Position numbers and translations under genes: made by a program
Notes under the pieces: generated by a model
What the model was told of the DNA's origin: nothing
Database searches by the model: none
What the model saw: only the letters and a program-made list of their open reading frames with translations
Shown: positions 36,362-43,532 of the stretch, in pieces
Layout of the letters: each line of letters starts with the position of its first letter
How positions within the stretch are numbered: the stretch's first letter is position 1
Source: Clostridiales bacterium
GTDB lineage: Bacteria; Bacillota; Clostridia; Oscillospirales; CAG-272
Assembly: GCA_012840355.1 (NCBI GenBank)
Contig: DULN01000009.1
Location: forward strand, 433,077 to 497,076
Direction: 5' to 3'
Length of the DNA stretch: 64,000 nt

Positions 36362-36373
36362 AGCAAGATGTCC

Positions 36374-36412
36374 GGAGCGGATGAGGCAACTGCCCATTCG
36401 CTCCGTTTTTAA
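36374..36412 (+). terminator. Terminator after infB
   Basis: Stem GGAGCGGATG / CATTCGCTCC (one wobble pair) with an inner GGCA / TGCC pairing, followed by GTTTTTAAT. The next gene starts only 12 bases later. Confidence 0.85.
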
Positions 36413-36423
36413 TAAGGAAGATT

Positions 36424-38301
36424 ATGACTAAAGAGGGATTTTTGCCAATAACGAAAGAAGAAATGATTGAGCGCGGCTGGGATAGGCCGGATTTTGTGTT
36501 TGTCACCGGAGACGCTTATGTCGATCACCCAAGCTTCGGCGTGGCGGTAATCTCGCGCGTGCTTGAAGCGGACGGGTATAGAGTAGCAATACTCCCCCAG
36601 CCCGACTGGCGGACATGCGCGGACTTTAAGAGATTTGGCAAGCCGAGGCTAGGCTTCCTTGTGACCTCGGGCAATATTGACTCGATGGTAGCGCACTACA
36701 CGGTGGCAAAGAAAAAGCGCTCTGACGACTACTATTCGCCTGGCGGGAAGGCAGGGCGGCGGCCCGACCGCGCAGTGATTGTCTACTGCAACCGGATACG
36801 CGAGGCTTATGGCGACGTGCCGATTATAATCGGCGGGCTTGAAGCGTCGCTTAGGAGATTTGCGCATTACGACTATTGGGACGACAAAGTCCGCCGCTCT
36901 ATTTTGGTTGACAGCCGCGCCGACATTCTCGTCTATGGCATGGGCGAAAAAGCTATACGCCGCATAGCACAGCTGCTCAACAAAGGCGTGCCGGTGAAAA
37001 AAATTCGCGACGTGCGCGGCACATGCTATTTATGCAAGGTCGGCGAGCCGCTGCATTTTAAAGCCGTCGGCGGATACGACTACGATGTGCTTAAGACCGA
37101 CAAAAACGCTTATGCCGAGGCGTTCGCGGTGCAGTATAACGAGCAGGACTACGTAACCGGTAGAGCGGTGACAGAGAGGTACGATGACCGGCTGCTGGTG
37201 CAAAACCCGCCCATGCCACCGCTCGAGCGCGAGGAGCTGGACTGGGTTTATTCATTGCCCTACATGCGCGCGTATCACCCGTCGTATGAGGCGGAAGGTG
37301 GCGTGCCCGCAATACAAGAGGTGCTGTTTTCAGTAACGCACAGCCGCGGGTGTTTCGGCGGCTGCAATTTCTGCGCGCTGACATTCCACCAAGGGCTCAG
37401 CGTGCGCTCGCGCTCAATCGAGTCGGTGGTGGCGGAAGTCGAAAAGCTAACAAAACACCCTGAGTTTAAAGGGTACATCCACGACATCGGCGGGCCGACT
37501 GCGAACTTCAGGCACCCATCGTGCAAAAAGCAGCTTGAGCACGGCATGTGCAGGAACAAAAAATGCCTTGTCCCCGCGCCGTGCAAACAGCTTGACGCCG
37601 ACCATAGCGAGTTTCTAGAGCTGCTCGAGCGCGTGTCAAAGGTGCCGGGCGTCAAAAAAGTATTTATACGCTCGGGCATACGCTATGACTATATGTTGTG
37701 CGACAAAACCGGCGATGAGTTTTTCCGCCGGCTGGTGCGAGAGCATGTAAGCGGGCAGCTCAAAGTGGCGCCAGAGCACTGCTCGCCGGGCGTGCTTGCG
37801 CTTATGGGCAAGCCATCAATCGGCGTGTTTGAGAAATTCAGCCGGCGGTATTTTGAGCTATGCAAAGAAGCGGGCAAGGAGCAATACCTTGTGCCATATC
37901 TTATGTCAAGCCATCCCGGCTCTACGCTGAAAGACGCGGTGGAGTTGGCGTTATACCTGAAACGCAAAGGAATCTCGCCCGAGCAGGTGCAGGACTTTTA
38001 CCCGACGCCGGGCACCGTGTCGACCGTGATGTTTTATACCGGCATAGACCCGCTTACGATGAAGCCGGTGTATGTGGCGCGGGATTACAATGAAAAACGC
38101 ATGCAGCGCGCGCTGTTGCAGTATAGCCGCCCTGAAAACGCCGAGCTTGTAAGGCAGGCGCTTATAAAATGCGGCAGGCGCGACCTTATTGGGTATGGTG
38201 CAAACTGCCTTGTGCGCCCTGCTGCGCCGGAGCGTAAAAATGGCAGGGGTTTTGCCGAAAAAGGCAAAAAGTCAAAAGGCGGCAAACGCAAGAAAAAATA
38301 A
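36424..38301 (+). CDS. YgiQ-family radical SAM protein (UPF0313)
   Basis: A 625-residue radical SAM protein of the YgiQ/UPF0313 family. The N-terminal B12-like region starts FLPITKEEMIERGWDRPDFVFVTGDAYVDHPSFG. The [4Fe-4S]-binding Cx3Cx2C motif is SRGCFGGCNFCAL. Later family blocks include IRSGIRYDYML, PEHCSPGVL and QVQDFYPTPGTVST. The C-terminus is basic (KKGKKSKGGKRKKK-like). The reaction catalysed by this widespread family is not established. It lies directly after the infB terminator; I see no separate promoter, so it is read either by read-through or from within infB. Confidence 0.93.
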   Translation: MTKEGFLPITKEEMIERGWDRPDFVFVTGDAYVDHPSFGVAVISRVLEADGYRVAILPQPDWRTCADFKRFGKPRLGFLVTSGNIDSMVAHYTVAKKKRSDDYYSPGGKAGRRPDRAVIVYCNRIREAYGDVPIIIGGLEASLRRFAHYDYWDDKVRRSILVDSRADILVYGMGEKAIRRIAQLLNKGVPVKKIRDVRGTCYLCKVGEPLHFKAVGGYDYDVLKTDKNAYAEAFAVQYNEQDYVTGRAVTERYDDRLLVQNPPMPPLEREELDWVYSLPYMRAYHPSYEAEGGVPAIQEVLFSVTHSRGCFGGCNFCALTFHQGLSVRSRSIESVVAEVEKLTKHPEFKGYIHDIGGPTANFRHPSCKKQLEHGMCRNKKCLVPAPCKQLDADHSEFLELLERVSKVPGVKKVFIRSGIRYDYMLCDKTGDEFFRRLVREHVSGQLKVAPEHCSPGVLALMGKPSIGVFEKFSRRYFELCKEAGKEQYLVPYLMSSHPGSTLKDAVELALYLKRKGISPEQVQDFYPTPGTVSTVMFYTGIDPLTMKPVYVARDYNEKRMQRALLQYSRPENAELVRQALIKCGRRDLIGYGANCLVRPAAPERKNGRGFAEKGKKSKGGKRKKK

Positions 38302-38326
38302 AAAAGCGCGATATTTTGTCGCGCCG

Positions 38327-38355
38327 TTGAAAAAACATCCAAATTATGTTATATT
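38327..38355 (+). promoter_or_regulatory. Sigma-A promoter for the DivIVA/FumB/XRE trio
   Basis: TTGAAA, 17 bases, TATATT, about 34 bases before the GTG start at 38389. Confidence 0.82.
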
Positions 38356-38388
38356 ATCTACAAAACAAAGTTTGCGGGGGTAACGGCA

Positions 38389-39405
38389 GTGGAGAAAACC
38401 GGCACGGCGGTCGAAAAAACAGCTCGAAACGTAACTTTTAGGGAATCGTTGCGGGGCTACAATAAAAACGACGTAAACGCGTATCTTGAAGAAATAAACC
38501 TCAAATTCGCGTCGGCTGAGGAAAACTATAAGCGCACGATAGCCGCCCAAAAACAGACAATAGAATCGCTGGAGAACAAGCTCGAAAGCTATGACCTAAT
38601 CAGGGCGGAGCTCGATGCCGCAAGAAGAAGCCTTGCCGAAAAGGACCGGCAGCTAGCCGAGCAGTCAAAGAAAATTGCGGATTACGAAAGCCTGCTGGAA
38701 AAGCAGAGCGAGGCTATCGGGAAGCTAAAAGAAGATAAAGCGGCGCTTGAGATAAAGCTAGCGGACGCGGCGAAAAGCAGCGACGCTTTGGCTGAGGAGT
38801 GCAAAACGCTTCGAGAGCGGCTTGGAAAAAAAGAGATGGCAATAAGCGAGCAAGCAGAGCGAATAGGCTTTCTCGAGGACGAAATTGAGCGCCTGAGGCA
38901 AGCGGAAGGCAATGATGTAAACGACGAGGAGCTTTACAAAAAAGTCGGCGAAGTGCTTGTCGTCGCCAAGCTGGATGCCGACAGGATGAGGGAAAGCGGA
39001 AAAGCCGACGCCGAAAAAATAAGAGCCCAGGCGGAGATTGAGGCGAAAGAGTTAATCGAGAAGGCAAAAGAAGAGATACGTGCGATGCGCAAGGAGGCGC
39101 GGGCAAAGCTCGAAGAAGCCCTAACAAGGGCAAACAGGAAACTCGTCGAAATGGGCGAGGAATACGTCAAGGGCTATGCCGAGTACTTGCGCGCTGTGCA
39201 GGGTGATTTTGACGGGATTTTGGAAAAGGTGCGCGAACATTCCCAAAATGTTAAGGAAAGAATTGAAAGCCTGCGCGATATTATAAGTCAAGAGCTTGAA
39301 AAGGAGTACGGCCGCATAAGCGAAGAGATGAACGCCGAAACCGTCCTGGAGCCAACCGATAGCGAAATTATAGGCGGAGAGAGCCAGGCTAATGAAAAGG
39401 TATAA
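38389..39405 (+). CDS. DivIVA-domain coiled-coil protein
   Basis: A 338-residue protein beginning with a DivIVA-type N-terminal motif: NVTFRESLRGYNKNDVNAYLEEI (residues about 14-36). It is followed by roughly 250 residues of nearly continuous coiled coil rich in Glu, Lys, Ala and Leu. DivIVA proteins sense negatively curved membrane and recruit partners at poles and septa. This one is longer and more divergent than cell-division DivIVA, and it lacks the usual ylmF-ylmG neighbours. It is probably a paralogue with a separate partner. The GTG start fits with the promoter at 38327. Its end overlaps the next gene by 14 bases, implying coupling. Confidence 0.82.
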   Translation: MEKTGTAVEKTARNVTFRESLRGYNKNDVNAYLEEINLKFASAEENYKRTIAAQKQTIESLENKLESYDLIRAELDAARRSLAEKDRQLAEQSKKIADYESLLEKQSEAIGKLKEDKAALEIKLADAAKSSDALAEECKTLRERLGKKEMAISEQAERIGFLEDEIERLRQAEGNDVNDEELYKKVGEVLVVAKLDADRMRESGKADAEKIRAQAEIEAKELIEKAKEEIRAMRKEARAKLEEALTRANRKLVEMGEEYVKGYAEYLRAVQGDFDGILEKVREHSQNVKERIESLRDIISQELEKEYGRISEEMNAETVLEPTDSEIIGGESQANEKV

Positions 39406-39907
39406 CACCACAAATGTCGCCGAGTGGGCGCATCTTGTAAGGGAACGCGAAGAGATCCTACTTTCGGGCACGGTAATAACGGCGCGCGATGCCGCTCACA
39501 AGCGCATATTTGAGCTGCTAGACAAAGGAGAAAAGCTACCATTCGAAATCGCCGGCGCGACGATATATTACGCAGGGCCGACGCCCGCAAGGCCGGGCGC
39601 GGTGATAGGCTCATGCGGGCCGACGACTTCGTCGCGTATGGATGTTTATATGGAGCGGCTGCTCGATTTGGGGCTTATGTGCACTATAGGCAAAGGCTGG
39701 CGTTCGCCCGAGGTATGCGAGTCGATCCGCCGTCACGGCGCGGTGTACCTATGCGCAATTGGCGGCGCAGGCGCGCTTGCTTCGGCATGCATAACATCGT
39801 GCGAGGTTATAGCGTTCGAGGACCTCGGATGCGAATCGGTGAAAAAACTTACATTTGTAGATTTCCCACTTATAGTGGCGGTGGCGCCCGGAGGGGCTGC
39901 GCGGTGA
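39392..39907 (+). CDS. Fumarate hydratase class I beta subunit-like protein (orphan)
   Basis: A 171-residue protein matching the beta subunit / C-terminal domain of class I fumarases and tartrate dehydratases. Clear blocks are ILLSGTVITARDAAHKRI, YYAGPTPARPGAVIGSCGPTTSSRMD, GKGWRSPEV and YLCAIGGAGALAS. In this family the alpha subunit carries the [4Fe-4S] cluster, and the beta subunit completes the active site. No alpha subunit gene is adjacent, which is unusual. The start overlaps the DivIVA-like gene by 14 bases and the stop overlaps the XRE gene as GTGA, so all three are translationally coupled. It may pair with an alpha subunit elsewhere or serve another role. Confidence 0.88.
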   Translation: MKRYNTTNVAEWAHLVREREEILLSGTVITARDAAHKRIFELLDKGEKLPFEIAGATIYYAGPTPARPGAVIGSCGPTTSSRMDVYMERLLDLGLMCTIGKGWRSPEVCESIRRHGAVYLCAIGGAGALASACITSCEVIAFEDLGCESVKKLTFVDFPLIVAVAPGGAAR

Positions 39908-40794
39908 ACGCCGAGAATTTGGGTGCAAAAATTAGGGCTTTGCGCAAACGTTTTGGCATGACGCAAAGCGAGCTGTGCGGCGATTTTATAACCCGTAATA
40001 TGCTCAGCCGCATAGAGACCGGCGCCGCATTGCCATCGCTTGAGACTCTGCTTTATATAGCTAATAGGCTTGAAATATCGCCCGGATGGCTGATCGATGA
40101 CGACGCGGAGCTTTCGGGGTACGAAAAAGAAAGGCTGCTCTCGGCGGTAAAGGATCTGTACAAAGAAAAAAAATTCGCAGAATGCGCGCTCGACCTCAGA
40201 AATACGCCCGACGAGTTTTTCGACGACGAGCTTTTTGCCATTGCGGCAGACTGCATGTACGAAGCCGCGCTTTCGCACCTTTATGCAGGCCATATGACCT
40301 CGGCGGAGGAACTTTTTACGCTTTCGATCGAATATGCGGAGCGCGGGCTTTTGCGACTGCGTCCGCTGCAGGAATGGGCGGCGCTGTATCTCGATTATAT
40401 CAGGTATGTGTACTCCGGCTCAAAGCTGCGCGACGACTTTACCGGGGCTGAGATGCCAAAGCGGCTGCCGCCGTATGAAGGCGCGGAATGCCTGCGGCTC
40501 AATAAACTAATAAAAGACGGAAAGCCCGAGCTTGCACGCGCGCTGCTCGATATTTTGCCACTTCGGCAGGAGTGCGTCGAGCAGGTTTTGGCGGCGCTTG
40601 CCCTTGCGTTTGGCGACACCGAGGGTGCAGAGCGGAGATATAGGGAACTAATAAAGTCGGCGGAGTTGCCGGTTGAGGTGCTATATATAGTATGCTCGGA
40701 GCTTGAACAGCTCGCAAGGCAAAAGGAAAACTATAGGCTTGCTTACAGCTGCGCGGAGAAAAAGCTTGAGCTTTTGGGTATCGCAGGAAAATAA
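39904..40794 (+). CDS. XRE-family HTH regulator with TPR-like C-terminus
   Basis: A 296-residue protein with an N-terminal Cro/CI-type helix-turn-helix (NLGAKIRALRKRFGMTQSELCG...NMLSRIETGAALPSLETLLYIANRLEI, about residues 5-55). The remainder is helical and TPR-like, as in Rgg/PlcR-type regulators that bind peptides. A longer frame is open from 39613, but it lies inside the fumarase-like gene. GTG 39904, overlapping the upstream stop as GTGA, gives the normal HTH N-terminus. It probably regulates its own operon or responds to a peptide or metabolite; no operator was identified. It ends in a terminator at 40798. Confidence 0.87.
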   Translation: MNAENLGAKIRALRKRFGMTQSELCGDFITRNMLSRIETGAALPSLETLLYIANRLEISPGWLIDDDAELSGYEKERLLSAVKDLYKEKKFAECALDLRNTPDEFFDDELFAIAADCMYEAALSHLYAGHMTSAEELFTLSIEYAERGLLRLRPLQEWAALYLDYIRYVYSGSKLRDDFTGAEMPKRLPPYEGAECLRLNKLIKDGKPELARALLDILPLRQECVEQVLAALALAFGDTEGAERRYRELIKSAELPVEVLYIVCSELEQLARQKENYRLAYSCAEKKLELLGIAGK

Positions 40795-40797
40795 AAA

Positions 40798-40838
40798 GCG
40801 GCGAGCGGAGATGTCCGCTTGCCGCAGTTTTTTATTTT
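40798..40838 (+). terminator. Terminator after the XRE gene
   Basis: Stem GCGGCGAGCGGA / TCCGCTTGCCGC (one G-T wobble) with a 4-base loop, followed by AGTTTTTTATTTT. Confidence 0.9.
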
Positions 40839-40863
40839 AAGGGTTACCGGCACGCGCCGGCGC

Positions 40864-41343
40864 TCAGCCGTTTTTCTCTTTTTGCCTTTGGCGGCGGTTG
40901 CGCTCTGAAATGTAAGCCGAAACCGAGCGGGCGACGACGCTTGTAAGCGCGAGCGCTACGGTTATGGCGCAGAATGCGAACAGCGTGCGAGTGGCCTCGT
41001 CGCGGAACTCGGTGTACCTCTGCTCGACAAGCGCAAGCGCGGTTTTATAAAGCCTTGTGCCAGGCACAACCGGTATAAGTGCGGGGAAAATAAAAATCGG
41101 CGCGGGCATTTTAAAAAGCCTCGCGAATACTTCGGCGGAGACTGCCACAAGCAGCGCGCCGAAAAAATACGCCAAAAACTCAGGCTGGCCAAAGGCTAAA
41201 ATTAGCTTGTATATAATCCACGATGTTCCGCCGACCAGGGCCGAAACCGGAACTGTCTTAGGCGGAGCGTTCATAAGAAGCGAAAAAAATACAGTGGCTG
41301 CAGTGCAGACTGTAAACTCAAAAATTATGGTTTGCGCGTCCAA
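40864..41343 (-). CDS. Threonine/serine exporter-like membrane protein, second half (DUF3815)
   Basis: A 159-residue membrane protein with about five hydrophobic segments, a member of the ThrE_2 / DUF3815 family. It contains the marker PAPIFIFPALIPVVPGTRLYKTALALVE. Together with its neighbour it makes a split version of ThrE-type threonine/serine exporters, which in other bacteria are a single chain. It follows the first half by 6 bases on the minus strand. Transport substrate is inferred from the family. Confidence 0.85.
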   Translation of the reverse strand: MDAQTIIFEFTVCTAATVFFSLLMNAPPKTVPVSALVGGTSWIIYKLILAFGQPEFLAYFFGALLVAVSAEVFARLFKMPAPIFIFPALIPVVPGTRLYKTALALVEQRYTEFRDEATRTLFAFCAITVALALTSVVARSVSAYISERNRRQRQKEKNG

Positions 41344-41349
41344 TAGGGA

Positions 41350-42207
41350 TTACCTCACTGTGCCGCCAAGGCTTATAAATACCGAAAGTACAATACCGAC
41401 GCCGCCCGCCAAAGACATTGCAATTAACAGCACGTCCGCGAACCGCGCGACGCCTGATACAAGGTCGCCGGTCATCGTGTCGCGTATGGCGTTTGTCATC
41501 GCAAGGCCGGGTAGCAAGTTCATAAGCGAGCCGGTTATGATAATGTTTATGTTGCCTAACCCGGTAAAGGAAACAAACAGAGCTGCAAGCGAAGCTATTA
41601 CGACGGCTCCTATGAAGCTGCTTGCAAACTGGAAAATGCTGCTCTTTTGAAGCGCTGAGGCGACAATCTGGGCTAAAAACCCGCAGACGAACGCCGCGAG
41701 CAACTCAAACCAGCCCCCGCCGAAAAGCAGCGAAAAAAGCCCGCACGAAAGGGCAGAGTATGCAGCCTCAAGGTATATGCTCCTGCGCGGCTGGGCGTCG
41801 ATTTCGCGGAGGCTGGATAAAGTTTCGGAAAGGCTCGCTTTACCGTCTGTAAAAGCCCGGGCCGCGCGGTTGGCGCGCTCGAGCTTTGAAAGGTTTATAG
41901 TGCGCTTTTTAACTCGTCGGATAAGCGAGACGGGCGGCTCCTCCGCCCCCTCGCAGGCGATAGCCGGGCGGGCGCAGCCGGCGCAATCGCCGACGCAAGC
42001 CCCGGGGACATCTTTTTTACCGCAATAGGGCGATATGGTGATCATTATGCCGGTCGGCAGTGCGAGCACATCGCTGCCGGGGCGCCCGGCGGCGGCGCAG
42101 ATGCGCTCGGCGGTTTCTTCAGCCCGGTGCGTGTCGCCGCCGTTTTCAAGTATTAGCATGCCGGCGAGCCCCAGCACCTCGGTAAGCAATACAGTATCCT
42201 TTTCCAT
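41350..42207 (-). CDS. Threonine/serine exporter-like protein, first half (DUF1212), with Cys-rich insert
   Basis: A 285-residue ThrE/DUF1212 protein. The N-terminal soluble part has GLAGMLILENGGDTHRAEETAERICAAAG, and the membrane part has about five hydrophobic segments with MNLLPGLAMTNAIRDTMTGDLVSG, a family hallmark. Between residues about 58 and 90 it carries a Cys-bearing insert, YCGKKDVPGACVGDCAGCARPAIACEG, with five cysteines, which I do not recall as usual in this family. The gene shares one base with the upstream rrf2 stop (TGATG), so the two are translationally coupled. The insert may bind a metal or a cluster. Confidence 0.85.
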   Translation of the reverse strand: MEKDTVLLTEVLGLAGMLILENGGDTHRAEETAERICAAAGRPGSDVLALPTGIMITISPYCGKKDVPGACVGDCAGCARPAIACEGAEEPPVSLIRRVKKRTINLSKLERANRAARAFTDGKASLSETLSSLREIDAQPRRSIYLEAAYSALSCGLFSLLFGGGWFELLAAFVCGFLAQIVASALQKSSIFQFASSFIGAVVIASLAALFVSFTGLGNINIIITGSLMNLLPGLAMTNAIRDTMTGDLVSGVARFADVLLIAMSLAGGVGIVLSVFISLGGTVR

Positions 42208-42605
42208 CAGATCACCATATCAAGCGTAACGCTGCGGAGTTTTTCGGAAATCTGCTCGCTGAGCTCGCCGAAAATGCGGTTGTAAACGCACGAGCCGTCC
42301 TCGGTTGGCCCGGGGCAGACAAGGTCTTTGCCCGAGCAGTCGAAAATCGAGATAGGCCCGTCGATTACTTCGATAATCTCGAGCATATTAATCTGGTGCG
42401 GCGGGCGGCTTAGCCCGTATCCACCCGCCGAGCCTTTGCGGGACACGACCAGCCCGCCTTTTGAAAGTTTGCGGAGAATTTTTTGCGTAAATCGCGCCGG
42501 CACGTCGGTTTCCTGAGCCACGGTGGCGGCTCCGGTAAAGTCGCCGCGACGCGCAAGGCAACGCATTATGCGAAGTGCGTAATCCGTTTCGCGGTTTATC
42601 CTCAT
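42207..42605 (-). CDS. Rrf2-family transcriptional regulator with Cys triad
   Basis: A 132-residue Rrf2 protein. It starts MRINRETDYALRIMRCLAR and has the winged HTH around residues 25-70 (ARFTQKILRKLSKGGLVVSRKGSAGGYGLSRPP). It then has three cysteines in DCSGKDLVCPGPTEDGSCVY (C-X6-C-X8-C). In IscR and NsrR such a triad binds an iron-sulfur cluster that senses iron, oxygen or NO. It is upstream of and coupled to the ThrE-like genes, so it probably controls export. A palindrome at 42618-42632 just before its start may be its operator. Cluster binding is inferred. Confidence 0.87.
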   Translation of the reverse strand: MRINRETDYALRIMRCLARRGDFTGAATVAQETDVPARFTQKILRKLSKGGLVVSRKGSAGGYGLSRPPHQINMLEIIEVIDGPISIFDCSGKDLVCPGPTEDGSCVYNRIFGELSEQISEKLRSVTLDMVI

Positions 42606-42617
42606 ATTTCTTAGCCT

Positions 42618-42632
42618 TTACAAATTATGTAA
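42618..42632. promoter_or_regulatory. Palindromic candidate operator upstream of rrf2
   Basis: TTACAAATTATGTAA, a 15-base palindrome with TTACA / TGTAA arms, lies 12 bases before the rrf2 start. It could bind the Rrf2 protein itself. A CATAAT-like -10 on the minus strand overlaps it, but no -35 is seen. Confidence 0.45.
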
Positions 42633-42655
42633 GGGGAGGGCGGTGCGCCCTCCCC
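42633..42655. terminator. Hairpin after the esterase gene
   Basis: GGGGAGGGCG / CGCCCTCCCC 10-bp stem with a GTG loop. The plus strand has CTCTTTTT after it; the minus strand, which is the coding direction here, has only a mixed T-rich run, so termination of the esterase transcript is uncertain. Confidence 0.55.
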
Positions 42656-42662
42656 GCTCTTT

Positions 42663-43466
42663 TTACCATTTAAGCGAATGGCGCAACCAGCTTATAAGCT
42701 GACCGCTCCACTGCGATACCGAAGGGTCGCCTTCCGCAAGCCCGAGCCCGTGACGGCCTTTCGGATATACGTGCAGTTCGCAAGGCACACGAAGCTCGCG
42801 CAGACGCATCGCAAGGGTCAGTGAGTTTTCGACTGGCACAGCCTCGTCGTCGAAAGTATGCCACATAAATACCGGCGGCATATTTACGTGAGCAGCGACG
42901 TCGCCCGACAGCTTGTGCGCAAGCTCCCTGTCGCCTCCGGTAAGATTGTTCATCGAACCGACATGCGCGAACTTGCCGAGCGATATTACGGCATAGCAGA
43001 ATATGCCGGCGTCGGGGCGCGCCGACTCTCGGTCGATATCGTCGGGCTCGTAACCTTCGTCGCCGATGACCTTGTCGTAAAACTCGCAAGCGGTAACCGC
43101 AAGGTGTCCGCCCGCGGAAAATCCAAGAATGCCGATTTTGTTCGGGTCGCAGCCGAACTCGGCGGCTTTGTGCCGCACAAACCGCACGGCGCGGTTTGCG
43201 TCGCAAAGCGGCACGGGATGGCGGTACGGGTAGACGCGGTAGTCGCAGACAAAGGCGTTGTAGCCCGCGGCGTTGAGCATCTTCGCTATGGGCTCGCCCT
43301 CGTGAGGCGCGCGGACGGCATAGCCGCCACCGGGCAAAACTATAACGCATCCGAGCGGTTTGTCGGACGGTATTATGTAAGGTGTGATGCGCGGAATCTC
43401 GCCGCCGCTAAAGTTTGGATTGTAAAACGGCGGAGTTTTGTCCCACAGCGGAATAGCGCCAGGCAT
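42663..43466 (-). CDS. Alpha/beta hydrolase, acetylxylan-esterase-like
   Basis: A 267-residue alpha/beta-hydrolase of the BD-FAE/acetylesterase type. The oxyanion region GCVIVLPGGGYAVRAPHEGEP, the nucleophile GFSAGGHLA (Ser), an acid DDEAVP and a late GRHGLGLAEG (His) make a complete triad. No signal peptide is seen, so it is likely intracellular and may deacetylate imported oligosaccharides. It sits between xylulokinase and the Rrf2 regulator, with AGGGGGG before its ATG. A role in xylan use is plausible from neighbours and family but not shown. Confidence 0.86.
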   Translation of the reverse strand: MPGAIPLWDKTPPFYNPNFSGGEIPRITPYIIPSDKPLGCVIVLPGGGYAVRAPHEGEPIAKMLNAAGYNAFVCDYRVYPYRHPVPLCDANRAVRFVRHKAAEFGCDPNKIGILGFSAGGHLAVTACEFYDKVIGDEGYEPDDIDRESARPDAGIFCYAVISLGKFAHVGSMNNLTGGDRELAHKLSGDVAAHVNMPPVFMWHTFDDEAVPVENSLTLAMRLRELRVPCELHVYPKGRHGLGLAEGDPSVSQWSGQLISWLRHSLKW

Positions 43467-43532
43467 GTTATTGCCCCCCTAATTTATAATTTCTCAACAG
43501 GCTCTGCAGTATACCGTTTTTAGGCGTGCGGC

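Noticed and set aside
39613..39903. Extended start of the XRE gene at 39613
   Set aside because: The extra residues lie inside the fumarase-beta-like gene in another frame and do not resemble an HTH N-terminus; GTG 39904 with a GTGA overlap is preferred.
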